A program made the translations under genes and the position numbers. DNA of 59,521 bases from Oscillospiraceae bacterium (GTDB lineage: Bacteria; Bacillota; Clostridia; Oscillospirales; Oscillospiraceae), in contig JAAWBF010000015.1 of the NCBI GenBank assembly GCA_022792555.1, positions 1-59,521 of the forward strand, read 5' to 3'. Positions 7,217 through 15,736 of the stretch are shown in pieces. The notes under the pieces are model-generated. The model was not told the origin of the DNA, ran no database searches, and was given only the letters and a program-made list of their open reading frames with translations. Every line of letters starts with the position of its first letter. Positions within the stretch are counted from its first letter, which is position 1.

Positions 7217-8278
7217 ATGAAAAAGAAATGGCTTGCACTGGTACTCGCACTGGCAATGTCTCTGGGCTTGGCCGCCTGCGGCGGCGATACAGGCGGCAGT
7301 GCCGCGCCCACCCCCGCTACTGGCGGGGATAGCTCTCCGGCCCCCGCACAATCTCCCGCTGGCGGCGGGGAGAACAGCGGCGACTACTCTGATCTGAAGA
7401 TTGCGGTTCTGCTGGCCGGTCCCGCCAATGACAACGGCTGGAACGCCACCGCCTTTAATGCTCTGACCGCTGTCCATGACAAATACGGCCTGAAGGAGGA
7501 GCTGGGTGTCTCCGAGAGCGTGGCCGCCTCTGATATGGAGGAGTTCCTGCGGGGCTATGCCCAGGACGGCTATGACATGATTGTGGCCCATGGCTCCCAG
7601 TTTGTGGACGCGGTACATAAGGTGGCCCCCGATTACCCCGACTCCAAGTTCGTCATCTCCTTCGCCGGTGAGGGCACCGAGCAGGCCCCCAATGTGGCCG
7701 GCGTGGGCCCGGTGAACTCCGGCGTGCTGGCCGGCGCGGTAGCCGCCGCGGCCTCCAGCGCCAACAAGATTGTCATGCTGGGCGGCGAGAACACCCCGTC
7801 CATCACCGAGCTGGTAGATATGTTTGAGCCGGGCGCCAAGGCCGTCAAGCCTGACATCCAGGTGGAGACCGCCTACATCGGCACCCTGACCGACGCCGAC
7901 AAGGCCAAGGAAGTGGCGCTGGGCTATGCCAACCAGGGCTTTGACGTGATCTGCGCCACTGCGAATAACGCCGGCCTGGGCGTTATCCAGGCTGCCGACG
8001 AGGCCGGAATTTACGCCATCGGCTACAACGCCGACCAGTACGATCAGGCCCCCGATGCCGTGATCGTCAGCATCCTGCGCAACTTCGAGGGTATGTTTGA
8101 CAATGTGTTCCAGGAGATCGCGAACGGCACCTTTGAGGCCAAGATCTACGCCTACGGCCTGAAGGACGGCGGCACCATCCTGTCCGACTGGCACGGCTGG
8201 GACGAGAAGCTGCCTGAGGTCAAGGCCGCCGTGGACCAGTTCTTGGCTGACGTGGAGAGCGGCAAGCTCGACTACTAA
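7217..8278 (+). CDS. BMP-family substrate-binding lipoprotein
   Basis: An extracellular receptor of an ABC importer, 353 residues. It has a lipoprotein signal (K-K-K then a hydrophobic stretch ending L-A-A-C, Cys21) and a low-complexity Gly/Ala/Pro/Ser spacer to about residue 55. The BMP domain (PF02608-type) starts at LKIAVLLAGPANDNGWN. Characterised family members bind nucleosides or purines. The real start is ATG 7217 with AGGAGG upstream; the open frame extends 50 codons further without a site. It leads a four-gene operon. Substrate is inferred only from the family; its position beside grd genes leaves other ligands open. Confidence 0.9.
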   Translation: MKKKWLALVLALAMSLGLAACGGDTGGSAAPTPATGGDSSPAPAQSPAGGGENSGDYSDLKIAVLLAGPANDNGWNATAFNALTAVHDKYGLKEELGVSESVAASDMEEFLRGYAQDGYDMIVAHGSQFVDAVHKVAPDYPDSKFVISFAGEGTEQAPNVAGVGPVNSGVLAGAVAAAASSANKIVMLGGENTPSITELVDMFEPGAKAVKPDIQVETAYIGTLTDADKAKEVALGYANQGFDVICATANNAGLGVIQAADEAGIYAIGYNADQYDQAPDAVIVSILRNFEGMFDNVFQEIANGTFEAKIYAYGLKDGGTILSDWHGWDEKLPEVKAAVDQFLADVESGKLDY

Positions 8279-8293
8279 ACTTTACCGGACCGG

Positions 8294-8324
8294 AACGCGG
8301 GGGGCGGCTCGCCCTCCGCGTTTT
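8294..8324 (+). terminator. Internal attenuator after the lipoprotein gene
   Basis: Stem AACGCGG.GGGC/GCCCTCCGCGTT with a short GGCTC loop, followed by TTTT. Such hairpins after a binding-protein gene usually lower expression of the downstream permease and ATPase genes relative to the receptor. Confidence 0.65.
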
Positions 8325-8416
8325 GTTGAACGCAGGCTGTGAACAAAAGCTGGATTCCCGTCCCGTGGGGCGTCCGCAGATTCGCAGCGTGTAACAAGAG
8401 AGGAGCGTGTGAGAGG

Positions 8417-9499
8417 ATGCAGCAATTTGACAAGGTCAAATTCCGCAATAACATGTCCCTGGCCGCCCGGCAGATTGCCATTTCAGCCTTGGCTGTTATT
8501 GCGGCCCTGGCCATCAGTATGATTGTGGTGGCCGCCATGGGGGTCAATCCAGCCAAGGCCATGAGCAAGATGATCTCCGGGGCCTTGGGCGGAAAGAGCG
8601 CGGTCGCTGAGACACTGGTCAAGATGACCCCCCTGCTCTTTACCGGCATGAGCTATGCCCTGGCCAACCGCTGCGGCCTGACCAACATCGGCATGGAGGG
8701 CCAGCTCTACATCGGCGCCCTGACCGCCACCATTGCCGGTGTTTACATCCAGGGGCTGCCCATGGTGATCCACCTGCCCCTGACCATGCTGGCGGGGTTT
8801 TTGGGCGGCGGCATCTGGGGCGGCGTGGTCGGTGTTCTCAAGGTCAAGTTTGGGGCCAATGAGATCATCACCACGGTTATGCTCAACACAGTAGCCACCA
8901 ATCTGGTTCAATACATGGTGACGGGCCCCATCACTGAGCCCCCCGGAGACGACGCCCAGAGTTCCCCCCTGCTGGACAGCGCCACCCTGCCGACCATCCT
9001 CAAGGGGACCCGCGCCCACCTGGGGATTCTCATCGCCCTGCTCTTTGTGGTGGCTTTCTATCTCTTCCTGTGGAAGAGCAAGAAGGGCTATGAGATCCGC
9101 GTCTCTGGCCAGAACCCGGACGCCGCGATCTATTCCGGGATCAACACCGGACGAAATATCATGATCGTCATGCTGCTGGCCGGTGGTCTGGCCGGTCTGG
9201 CCGGGGCCACCGAGGTCATGGGAGTCCAGGGCCGTCTGTTCCCCACGGTCTCCCCCGGCTATGGCTTTGACGGCATCGCCGTCTCTCTCATCGGGGCCAA
9301 TACCGCCCCCGGCATTGTGGCGGGCGCATTCCTCTTCGGCATCCTGCGGGCAGGGGGCAACTCCATGCAGCGGGCCACCGGAGTCCCTGTCGCCATTATC
9401 TCGGTGATCCAGGCCATCGTGATTTTGATGGTAGTAGCCACTGGCTTCCTGCGGGAGGGCGGCTTCCGCAAGAAAAAGACCAGCCAAAAGGCGGCGTAA
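8417..9499 (+). CDS. BMP-type ABC transporter permease (YufP/NupP-like)
   Basis: An integral membrane protein of about 360 residues with eight to ten hydrophobic segments. It belongs to the branched-chain/BPD_transp_2 permease class that pairs with BMP lipoproteins. Typical features are NRCGLTNIGMEGQ near residue 80, the TNIG/EGQ signature of the family, and SGQNPDAA in the cytoplasmic loop that contacts the ATPase. I chose ATG 8417 because AGAGGAG lies upstream; an in-frame GTG at 8339 would add 26 polar residues before the first membrane helix. It is followed 12 nt later by the second permease. Confidence 0.88.
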   Translation: MQQFDKVKFRNNMSLAARQIAISALAVIAALAISMIVVAAMGVNPAKAMSKMISGALGGKSAVAETLVKMTPLLFTGMSYALANRCGLTNIGMEGQLYIGALTATIAGVYIQGLPMVIHLPLTMLAGFLGGGIWGGVVGVLKVKFGANEIITTVMLNTVATNLVQYMVTGPITEPPGDDAQSSPLLDSATLPTILKGTRAHLGILIALLFVVAFYLFLWKSKKGYEIRVSGQNPDAAIYSGINTGRNIMIVMLLAGGLAGLAGATEVMGVQGRLFPTVSPGYGFDGIAVSLIGANTAPGIVAGAFLFGILRAGGNSMQRATGVPVAIISVIQAIVILMVVATGFLREGGFRKKKTSQKAA

Positions 9500-9511
9500 G
9501 GAGGGAGAAAT

Positions 9512-10438
9512 ATGTCACCTATCAATCTCATCGGGGGACTGATTACCTCCGATCTGCGTATGGCCACCCCAATCCTGCTGGCCGCTCTGGGCCTGCTCAT
9601 TATGAACCGGGCGGGCTTGATCAACATCGGCTGTGAGGGGATCATGCTTATGTCGGCCTTTACGGCTGTGGCGGCCACCTATGCCCTGCACAATGTTTGG
9701 CTGGGGATGCTCTGTGCCATGCTGGTGGCGGGTGTCATGGGGGCGCTGTTTGCCCTGCTCACCGTCAGCCTGCGGGCCAACCAGATTGTGGTAGGCGTGG
9801 CCTTTAACACCCTGGGAACCGGCCTGAGCACCGTCCTGTATCGGATGCTCTTTGGGATGGACTTTGTGTCCGTCAAGGAGTACGCCTTTTCCCGCGTCTC
9901 CATCCCCGGCCTGAAGGAGCTCCCCCTCATCGGGGAGGCCCTGTTTGACCAGATGCCCATCGTATATCTGGCCTTTCTCCTGGTACCGGTGGTAGCCTAT
10001 TTCCTGTTCCGCACCCCCACCGGCCTGAACCTGCGCTCCGTGGGCGAGAACCCCAGAGCGGCGGATACCCTGGGGATTGACGTATACAAGATGCGTTATG
10101 CCGCTACCATCGCCGGATGTATGCTCATGGGGATGGGCGGGGCCTTCCTGTCCACCGGCCTGCTGAACTCTTTCCAGGAGGGGATGACAGCCAACCGCGG
10201 CTTTATCGCCCTGGCGGCGGTCATCTTCGGCAAGTATAAGCCCAAGGGAGTTATGCTGGCGACCATGCTCTTTGCCCTGGGACTGGCCGTTGCCAACCTG
10301 CTGCCCTCCATCGGCTCCAACATCCCGTACAACTTTGTCACCATGATCCCCTACCTGCTGACCGTGGTGGCCCTGGCGGGCTTTGTCGGCAAGGTGACAC
10401 CCCCCGCGGCGGCGGGCAAGCCCTATAAGAAGGGTTAA
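9512..10438 (+). CDS. BMP-type ABC transporter permease (YufQ/NupQ-like)
   Basis: The second membrane subunit, 308 residues. It shares the NRAGLINIGCEGI motif (around residue 30) with the partner permease, and a coupling loop SVGENPRAADTLGID. Eight or more hydrophobic helices are visible. It probably forms a heterodimer with the preceding permease. Start ATG 9512 has GGAGGGAG upstream. It ends 14 nt before the ATPase gene. Confidence 0.88.
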   Translation: MSPINLIGGLITSDLRMATPILLAALGLLIMNRAGLINIGCEGIMLMSAFTAVAATYALHNVWLGMLCAMLVAGVMGALFALLTVSLRANQIVVGVAFNTLGTGLSTVLYRMLFGMDFVSVKEYAFSRVSIPGLKELPLIGEALFDQMPIVYLAFLLVPVVAYFLFRTPTGLNLRSVGENPRAADTLGIDVYKMRYAATIAGCMLMGMGGAFLSTGLLNSFQEGMTANRGFIALAAVIFGKYKPKGVMLATMLFALGLAVANLLPSIGSNIPYNFVTMIPYLLTVVALAGFVGKVTPPAAAGKPYKKG

Positions 10439-10452
10439 GGAGGTTGTGAGAG

Positions 10453-11982
10453 ATGGCTAAAATTCTGGAGATGAAGCACATTACCAAGCAGTTCCCTGGT
10501 GTACTGGCCAACGACGATGTAAACCTCAGCGTGGAGCAGGGAGAGGTCCATACCCTGCTGGGGGAGAACGGCGCGGGCAAGTCTACCCTGATGAACATTC
10601 TCTGCGGCCTCTACCATCCTACATCAGGAGAAATCTGGCTGGAGGGACAAAAGGTCCGGTTCAGCTCGGCCAAGGACGCTATGAACCGGGGAATCGGCAT
10701 GGTTCATCAGCACTTCATGCTCATTCCATCCCTGACCGTGGTGGAGAACTGCCTCATCGGGGCCAAGTCCAAGAGCGTGGTCAAGCTGGACCTGGCCGGG
10801 GCAGCTCAGAAACTCAGCGCCCTGGCCGAGGAGTACAACATGAATCTGGACCCCATGGCCCGGGTGGAGGACCTGTCGGTGGGGGCCTGTCAGCGGGCGG
10901 AGATCATCAAGGCCCTGTTCCGGGGCGCCAAGATTTTGATTCTGGACGAGCCCACTGCCGTCCTCACCCCGCAAGAGACTGACGAGCTGTTTAACATGGT
11001 CCGCAAACTCACCAACAGCGGATTTACTGTCCTATTTATCAGCCATAAGCTCAACGAGGTCAAGGAGATCAGCAACAGCATTACCATTCTCCGCCAGGGG
11101 CGCAGTGTAGACACGGTGAAAAACGAGGACCTGTCGGTCAACGAGCTGGCCCGGCTGATGGTGGGCCGTGAAGTGGACATGACCGTTACCCGCCACGAGA
11201 CCGACCAGTCCAAGGCCATGCTCACCGTCTCCCATCTGACCTTGGGCCACCCCAGTGGAAACCGCCTGCTCAACGATGTGAGCTTCGAGGTCCATAAGGG
11301 GGAGATCTTCGGGATCGCCGGGGTGGACGGCAATGGCCAGAGCGAGCTGGTAGAGTGTCTCACCGGCCTGCGCAAGGCCACCTCCGGGACCGCCGTCTAT
11401 AAGGACCTGGATCTGGCTAAGAGCAGCACCCGTGAGATCATGAAAAAGGGGGTCTCCCACGTCCCCCAGGACCGGCAGAAAAGCGGTCTGATTCTCTCCA
11501 TGAACCTGGCAGAGAATATGATTTTACAGGACTACTACCAGCCAGAGTTCGGAAAAGGACCTATGCTCAATTGGAAATATATTAATGAGTATACCGATAA
11601 GCTCCTGAAAGACTTCCAGGTCAAGGCCCCCAGCCGCTTTGAGCTGGCCCAGAACCTGTCGGGGGGCAACCAGCAGAAGGTGATCATCGCCCGAGAGGTC
11701 AGCCGGGAGCCCGGCCTGCTGATCGCTATGCACCCCACCCGCGGGGTGGACGTGGGCGCCATTGAATACATCCACAAGCGCATCGTAGAAGAACGGGACG
11801 CTGGCCGAGCGGTCCTGCTGGTCTCTACCGAGCTGGAGGAGGTCCTCAAGCTCTCGGATCGGGTGGCTGTGATGTACGAGGGCGAGATCATGGGCGTTGT
11901 CCGGCCCAAAGAGGTCACAGTAGAGGAGATGGGCCTTATGATGGGCGGCCAGCGCCGGGAAGCGCCCCAGGCCGCCGGATAA
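10453..11982 (+). CDS. ABC transporter double ATPase of the BMP system (YufO/NupO-like)
   Basis: A 509-residue protein with two fused nucleotide-binding domains. Domain 1 has Walker A GENGAGKST, an atypical signature LSVGACQR and Walker B ILILDEPTA. Domain 2 has a degenerate Walker A (GVDGNGQSE, no Lys-Ser/Thr), signature LSGGNQQK and HPTRGVDVGA in place of a normal Walker B. This asymmetry is typical of sugar/nucleoside-type double ATPases (RbsA/MglA/YufO), where one site drives hydrolysis. It is the last gene of the operon, an order that differs from the Bacillus nupNOPQ arrangement. Confidence 0.92.
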   Translation: MAKILEMKHITKQFPGVLANDDVNLSVEQGEVHTLLGENGAGKSTLMNILCGLYHPTSGEIWLEGQKVRFSSAKDAMNRGIGMVHQHFMLIPSLTVVENCLIGAKSKSVVKLDLAGAAQKLSALAEEYNMNLDPMARVEDLSVGACQRAEIIKALFRGAKILILDEPTAVLTPQETDELFNMVRKLTNSGFTVLFISHKLNEVKEISNSITILRQGRSVDTVKNEDLSVNELARLMVGREVDMTVTRHETDQSKAMLTVSHLTLGHPSGNRLLNDVSFEVHKGEIFGIAGVDGNGQSELVECLTGLRKATSGTAVYKDLDLAKSSTREIMKKGVSHVPQDRQKSGLILSMNLAENMILQDYYQPEFGKGPMLNWKYINEYTDKLLKDFQVKAPSRFELAQNLSGGNQQKVIIAREVSREPGLLIAMHPTRGVDVGAIEYIHKRIVEERDAGRAVLLVSTELEEVLKLSDRVAVMYEGEIMGVVRPKEVTVEEMGLMMGGQRREAPQAAG

Positions 11983-11990
11983 AAACCAAA

Positions 11991-12029
11991 ATTCCCTCCC
12001 CCAGTTCTGATTGGGGGAGGGAATTTTTA
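11991..12029 (+). terminator. Terminator of the BMP operon
   Basis: A GC-rich perfect stem (ATTCCCTCCCCC with its complement) around an 8-9 nt loop, ending in TTTTT. It lies 8 nt after the ATPase stop. Confidence 0.9.
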
Positions 12030-12035
12030 ACAGCG

Positions 12036-12065
12036 CCTAGCGTCTGTTTTCAAACAGACGCTAGG
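12036..12065 (-). terminator. Hairpin overlapping the stop of the YesL-like gene
   Basis: CCTAGCGTCTGTTT pairs with AAACAGACGCTAGG around a 2-nt turn. It overlaps the stop codon of the convergent gene and probably marks its transcript end. No long T-run follows. Confidence 0.5.
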
Positions 12066-12732
12066 TTCCGACATACTGCTTGAGCACGGTCCGCAGGTAG
12101 AAGTTGCCCAGCAGGCAGGGGACAGAAAACCCGATCAACAGCAGGAATGGGACGCTCATAGGAAAGGCCATCAGGGCGAAAAAGAGAATGCCATAGTAAC
12201 AAAAAGCGGCCAGAATAGCCCGCAGGGGCTTCCCGATTCCCAGGATGAGGGCGAGACGCAGGGCCTCTCCCAGGCTCCGGTCCAGGCTGAGGACTCCGTA
12301 TAAATAGGTGGAGGCCAGCAGAGCAACCAGAAAGACGGTAGAGCAGATCATAAACGGCGGAAAGAACATCGGATTGCTGGCCGCCTGGCGCAGGTAGAAG
12401 GACAGGCCGTAGCCCGCGCAGACCAGCGGGAGGGCCGCCAGAAAGAAAGCCCCATAGGCGCGCTTCCAGTACTGCCGGAACGCGGTTTTGTAGTGATAAA
12501 AACAGTCTACCGGCTGGTCCAGAACCATCCGCCGGATCACCTGATTCATAGCAAACAGGGCCGGGGGAATGGTGATCACCGGCAGGCAGCTTATCAAAAA
12601 TAGGAGATTGAGCTTAACTAGAGTAATACACTCCAGCTGCAGAATCTCGCAAAAACGGGCAAAGCCTGTTTTCTCCGGAGCGTCCGGGTCAATACCGGGG
12701 CCGGGTTCGGCATAATTTTTACGGAAAAACAA
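12061..12732 (-). CDS. YesL-like DUF624 membrane protein
   Basis: A 223-residue membrane protein with about five hydrophobic segments. The first third carries the DUF624 hallmark: FCEILQLECITLVKLNLLF, a cytoplasmic stretch, then LISCLPVITIPPALFAMN and the loop RMVLDQPVDCFYHYKTAFRQYWKRA. DUF624 proteins are found near carbohydrate ABC transporters in Firmicutes; their biochemical role is unknown. Here it stands between the BMP operon and the sugar locus and is transcribed against both. The association with sugar uptake is inference. Confidence 0.8.
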   Translation of the reverse strand: MFFRKNYAEPGPGIDPDAPEKTGFARFCEILQLECITLVKLNLLFLISCLPVITIPPALFAMNQVIRRMVLDQPVDCFYHYKTAFRQYWKRAYGAFFLAALPLVCAGYGLSFYLRQAASNPMFFPPFMICSTVFLVALLASTYLYGVLSLDRSLGEALRLALILGIGKPLRAILAAFCYYGILFFALMAFPMSVPFLLLIGFSVPCLLGNFYLRTVLKQYVGT

Positions 12733-12926
12733 GCGGATCCTCCTCCTATCCTGCCGGATTAGCGGTCAATTTGCGGGTCTAATATATCATATTGCAGACG
12801 GAAATGCAATCCTGCCCTCTTCGGCAGTATGCGGGATTTTGCGGCAAGCCTGATGGATAAAATTCCGTCTGCCGGACAACACTATAAAAGCAAGCTGCCA
12901 CAACGCCGCACAAGGAGAATGATAAG

Positions 12927-13085
12927 ATGAAAAAATATGTGTGTGATATTTGCGGTTGGGAGTATGACGAAGCGGTTGGCAACCCAGATCTTGGGATTGC
13001 TCCCGGCACAAAGTTTGAGGAGCTGCCTGCCGATTTTGTCTGTCCCCTGTGCAATGTGGGAAAAGAATTTTTCTCCGTGGTATAA
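12927..13085 (+). CDS. Rubredoxin
   Basis: A 52-residue iron protein, normal rubredoxin length. The two metal-binding knuckles are C6-D-I-C9-G-W and C39-P-L-C42. The usual glycine after the last cysteine is replaced by Asn (CPLCN-V-G-K). The core Y-D, G-N-P and [12 protein letters not shown] elements are intact. It is a one-electron carrier, often serving oxygen or peroxide reduction or flavoredoxin systems in anaerobes. Start ATG 12927 has AAGGAGAATGATAAG upstream. It is a single-gene unit closed by its own terminator. Confidence 0.95.
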   Translation: MKKYVCDICGWEYDEAVGNPDLGIAPGTKFEELPADFVCPLCNVGKEFFSVV

Positions 13086-13090
13086 GAGAG

Positions 13091-13120
13091 CGGAGGCCGC
13101 AGTCACGCGGCCTCCGTTTT
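13091..13120 (+). terminator. Terminator of the rubredoxin gene
   Basis: A perfect 10-bp stem (CGGAGGCCGC/GCGGCCTCCG) with the 6-nt loop AGTCAC, followed by TTTT. Confidence 0.92.
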
Positions 13121-13197
13121 AAATTGGAAAAAAGGAGGTTCCTCCCTTTCTCTATTAGTAAGGTTCTTCTTTTACCTGCTACATCATTTTTTTACCC

Positions 13198-13226
13198 TTG
13201 AAACATACTATAAATCATGGTATTCT
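13198..13226 (+). promoter_or_regulatory. Putative promoter of the msmX-like gene
   Basis: TTGAAA (13198-13203) and TATTCT (13221-13226) with a 17-nt spacer, 100 nt before the ATPase gene. The match is moderate. Confidence 0.45.
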
Positions 13227-13328
13227 CTAGAAAACACAAAAAACTGTCTATTCTTACTAGAGAGTGGACAGTAGCTAGTACATCATTAAATTACCCCAAT
13301 AAAAGAATACAATGGGAGGAAACACACG

Positions 13329-14426
13329 ATGGCCAGTATTCAATTTAAGCATGTGAGAAAGACCTACCCCGGCAACGTCACCATTGTTCCCGATCTGAAC
13401 CTGGAAATTGCGGACAAGGAGTTCGTCATTCTGGTCGGTCCTTCTGGCTGCGGTAAATCCACCACCCTGCGTATGATCGCTGGTCTGGAGGACATCAGCG
13501 ACGGTGAGCTGTGGATTGGCGACCGGGTGGTCAACGATGTGGCCCCCAAGGACCGGGATATTGCCATGGTGTTCCAGAACTATGCACTCTATCCCCATAT
13601 GACAGTGTATAAGAACATCGCCTTCGGCTTGACCCTCCAGAAGGTCCCCAAGGAAGAGATCGACCGCCGGGTCCACGAGGCAGCCAAGGCCCTGGATCTG
13701 GAGCACCTGCTCAACCGCAAGCCCAAGCAGCTCTCCGGCGGCCAGCGCCAGCGCGTAGCCCTGGGCCGTGCCATGGTGCGCAACCCGGCGGTCTTCCTGC
13801 TGGATGAACCGCTGTCCAACCTGGACGCCAAGCTGCGTACCGCCATGCGCGCCGAGATCAGCCGCCTGCACAAGCGCCTGGCCACGACGTTTGTCTATGT
13901 CACCCACGACCAGACCGAGGCCATGACCATGGGCGATCGGATCGTCGTCATGAAGGACGGCATCATCCAACAGAACGACACCCCCCAGAATCTGTACGAT
14001 TATCCCTGCAATCTGTTTGTAGCCGGATTTATCGGTTCACCCCAGATGAACTTTATGGATGCAGTACTTACCGAGCAGGGCGGCGTCTACAGTGCAGAGG
14101 TATGCGGCCACAGGATCGCCCTATCAGACCATATGGACGCCAAGAAACTAGCCCCTTATGTGGGTAAGACCGTGGTCCTGGGGATCCGGCCTGAGGATAT
14201 TGATGCGGTATCCGCCGGTGACAAGCACGACCTGGACGCCAAAATTGAAATTGCCGAGCTGATGGGCGCCGAGATCAACTTGCATCTTGACTGCCAGGGG
14301 AACAAGCTCGTGGTTCGCGCCGCCGCCTCTTACGCCGGACGGGAGGGGGACACCGCCGCTTTGGTGTTCAAGACGGAGAAGATCCATCTCTTTGACAAAG
14401 AGACCGAACTGGCCATTGCCCACTAA
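13329..14426 (+). CDS. MsmX/UgpC-type sugar ABC transporter ATPase
   Basis: A 365-residue energy-coupling subunit. The nucleotide-binding domain (about 1-235) has Walker A GPSGCGKST, Q-loop VFQNYALYPHMTV, signature LSGGQRQRV and Walker B VFLLDEPLSNLDAKLR. A C-terminal TOBE/OB regulatory region follows. MsmX-type ATPases often serve several sugar importers. No second ATPase gene exists in the sugar locus, so this protein most likely powers the importer encoded at 15737-18792. Start follows GGGAGG at a good distance. It lies 31 nt before an AraC regulator in the same direction. Confidence 0.92.
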   Translation: MASIQFKHVRKTYPGNVTIVPDLNLEIADKEFVILVGPSGCGKSTTLRMIAGLEDISDGELWIGDRVVNDVAPKDRDIAMVFQNYALYPHMTVYKNIAFGLTLQKVPKEEIDRRVHEAAKALDLEHLLNRKPKQLSGGQRQRVALGRAMVRNPAVFLLDEPLSNLDAKLRTAMRAEISRLHKRLATTFVYVTHDQTEAMTMGDRIVVMKDGIIQQNDTPQNLYDYPCNLFVAGFIGSPQMNFMDAVLTEQGGVYSAEVCGHRIALSDHMDAKKLAPYVGKTVVLGIRPEDIDAVSAGDKHDLDAKIEIAELMGAEINLHLDCQGNKLVVRAAASYAGREGDTAALVFKTEKIHLFDKETELAIAH

Positions 14427-14457
14427 TTGACGGGCCGGCTCATCGTGGAGGTTGACC

Positions 14458-15342
14458 ATGCAGCCTCGTCAGAAGGAAACACGCGAAATCAGGCCGGCAG
14501 CCCCCGATAGTATTATCGGGGGCCTGCTGGCCGTGTCTTTTGCCCAAATACTCCCCCTGTCCACGGGGGACGTGCACCGCGGTTATGGAAAAACTGGGGT
14601 CTATGTGCTGATTGCAGCCGTACGGGGCAATCTGACTGTGACATCCCATGCCCAATATGCACTGCTGAGCCAGGGGCAGGCTCTGGTACTGTGTGACGTT
14701 GGAAGTTATACGATCCAATCGGTGTCCGACTGTCTGTGCATGTCGGTTCAGATCCAGGGGGAACTGGCTGGACGCCTGCTCCAGGAGCGGCTGATGGAGG
14801 ACAGCGCCATCTTCCCCGGCGGCGCCCCAGCGGTGCAGGAGATGGTCATGGCACTGTCAGTACTGGATGCAGAGCACACCCCTATCCATGGCGCTACGGC
14901 CTCCTCCTATGCCTACTCAATGTTGATGAAACTCCGGGGAACCCGGACCTGGATCGAGGAGGAAACTCGGGTCAGCTCCCCGCTGGTGGAGTCAGCCATC
15001 GCGATTATCCAGGAGGAATTCCCCTTTCTAGAGGGACTGGACGAGCTGGCCAAACGCTTGGAGGTCTCCAAGGCCCATCTGAGCCGCAGCTTTGTCCAGG
15101 CCACTGGGATCACGCCGGGGAAGTATATTACCCATGTGCGGATCGAGTACGCCAAGCTGCTCCTCCAGGATGAGGGAACCTCAATTACCTATGTAGCGGA
15201 GGCCTCTGGGTTTGCAAATGCAAACTATTTTGCGAAGGTTTTTCGGCGTATCACTGGTATGACACCAAGTGAATATTTAAAACATCTTCCAGTCCGCCGG
15301 GAGACTGGACATCCGCTGGATTACACACATTCACTCTGGTAA
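14458..15342 (+). CDS. AraC-family regulator of the sugar uptake operon
   Basis: About 294 residues. The N-terminal half looks like a cupin-type sensing domain. The C-terminal 100 residues are a double helix-turn-helix (LDELAKRLEVSKAHLSRSF...ITYVAEASGFANANYFAKVFRR) ending in the family G-M-T-P-S-E-Y. Start ATG 14458 has GGAGG 7 nt upstream; a TTG at 14452 is possible. It sits between the ATPase and the binding-protein genes, so it probably activates the downstream importer in response to a sugar. The direct repeats at 15367-15395 are candidate targets. Confidence 0.88.
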   Translation: MQPRQKETREIRPAAPDSIIGGLLAVSFAQILPLSTGDVHRGYGKTGVYVLIAAVRGNLTVTSHAQYALLSQGQALVLCDVGSYTIQSVSDCLCMSVQIQGELAGRLLQERLMEDSAIFPGGAPAVQEMVMALSVLDAEHTPIHGATASSYAYSMLMKLRGTRTWIEEETRVSSPLVESAIAIIQEEFPFLEGLDELAKRLEVSKAHLSRSFVQATGITPGKYITHVRIEYAKLLLQDEGTSITYVAEASGFANANYFAKVFRRITGMTPSEYLKHLPVRRETGHPLDYTHSLW

Positions 15343-15366
15343 TAACTTTTGGAATCGCTTTGTCAC

Positions 15367-15395
15367 AATACAACAGAAACAATCATAATACAACA
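15367..15395 (+). promoter_or_regulatory. Direct repeats, candidate AraC operator
   Basis: Two identical copies of AATACAACA begin at 15367 and 15387, 20 bp apart, or about two helical turns. Direct repeats at this spacing are typical of AraC-family binding sites. They lie in the 394-nt gap between the AraC gene and the sugar-binding lipoprotein gene. A T-rich run follows at about 15402-15412. The rest of the gap (15413-15552) shows no gene. Confidence 0.5.
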
Positions 15396-15552
15396 TATTC
15401 AATCTTTTTTTTCAGAGATTCCGCACATACTGCTCAATTCATTTTGTAACCAGGCGATAGAATCTGGATAAAGAATATACCATAATGTGATATCATATGG
15501 GCGAAAGCGGCATGGTGCAACATTTGGATATATTTTCGTTGCCTCCAGTCCA

Positions 15553-15582
15553 TTTACACGGGCAGCGACTCCGTAGTATAGT
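15553..15582 (+). promoter_or_regulatory. Putative promoter of the sugar importer operon
   Basis: TTTACA (15553-15558) and TATAGT (15577-15582) with an 18-nt spacer, about 150 nt before the lipoprotein gene. A weak match, as expected for an activator-dependent promoter. Confidence 0.4.
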
Positions 15583-15736
15583 TCTATTATGGTGTTGTAA
15601 CAGCCGGTTTACACAGTAGAATCGGCAAAAATCAGGTCTTGTCTGAACCTTTTCGACTTGTCGGGGCGGTGAAGGTATGTCCCGTTTGACCAGTTGTCAG
15701 GATGCAGATGGGACTCAGTAGTAGAGGAGTGGAACC

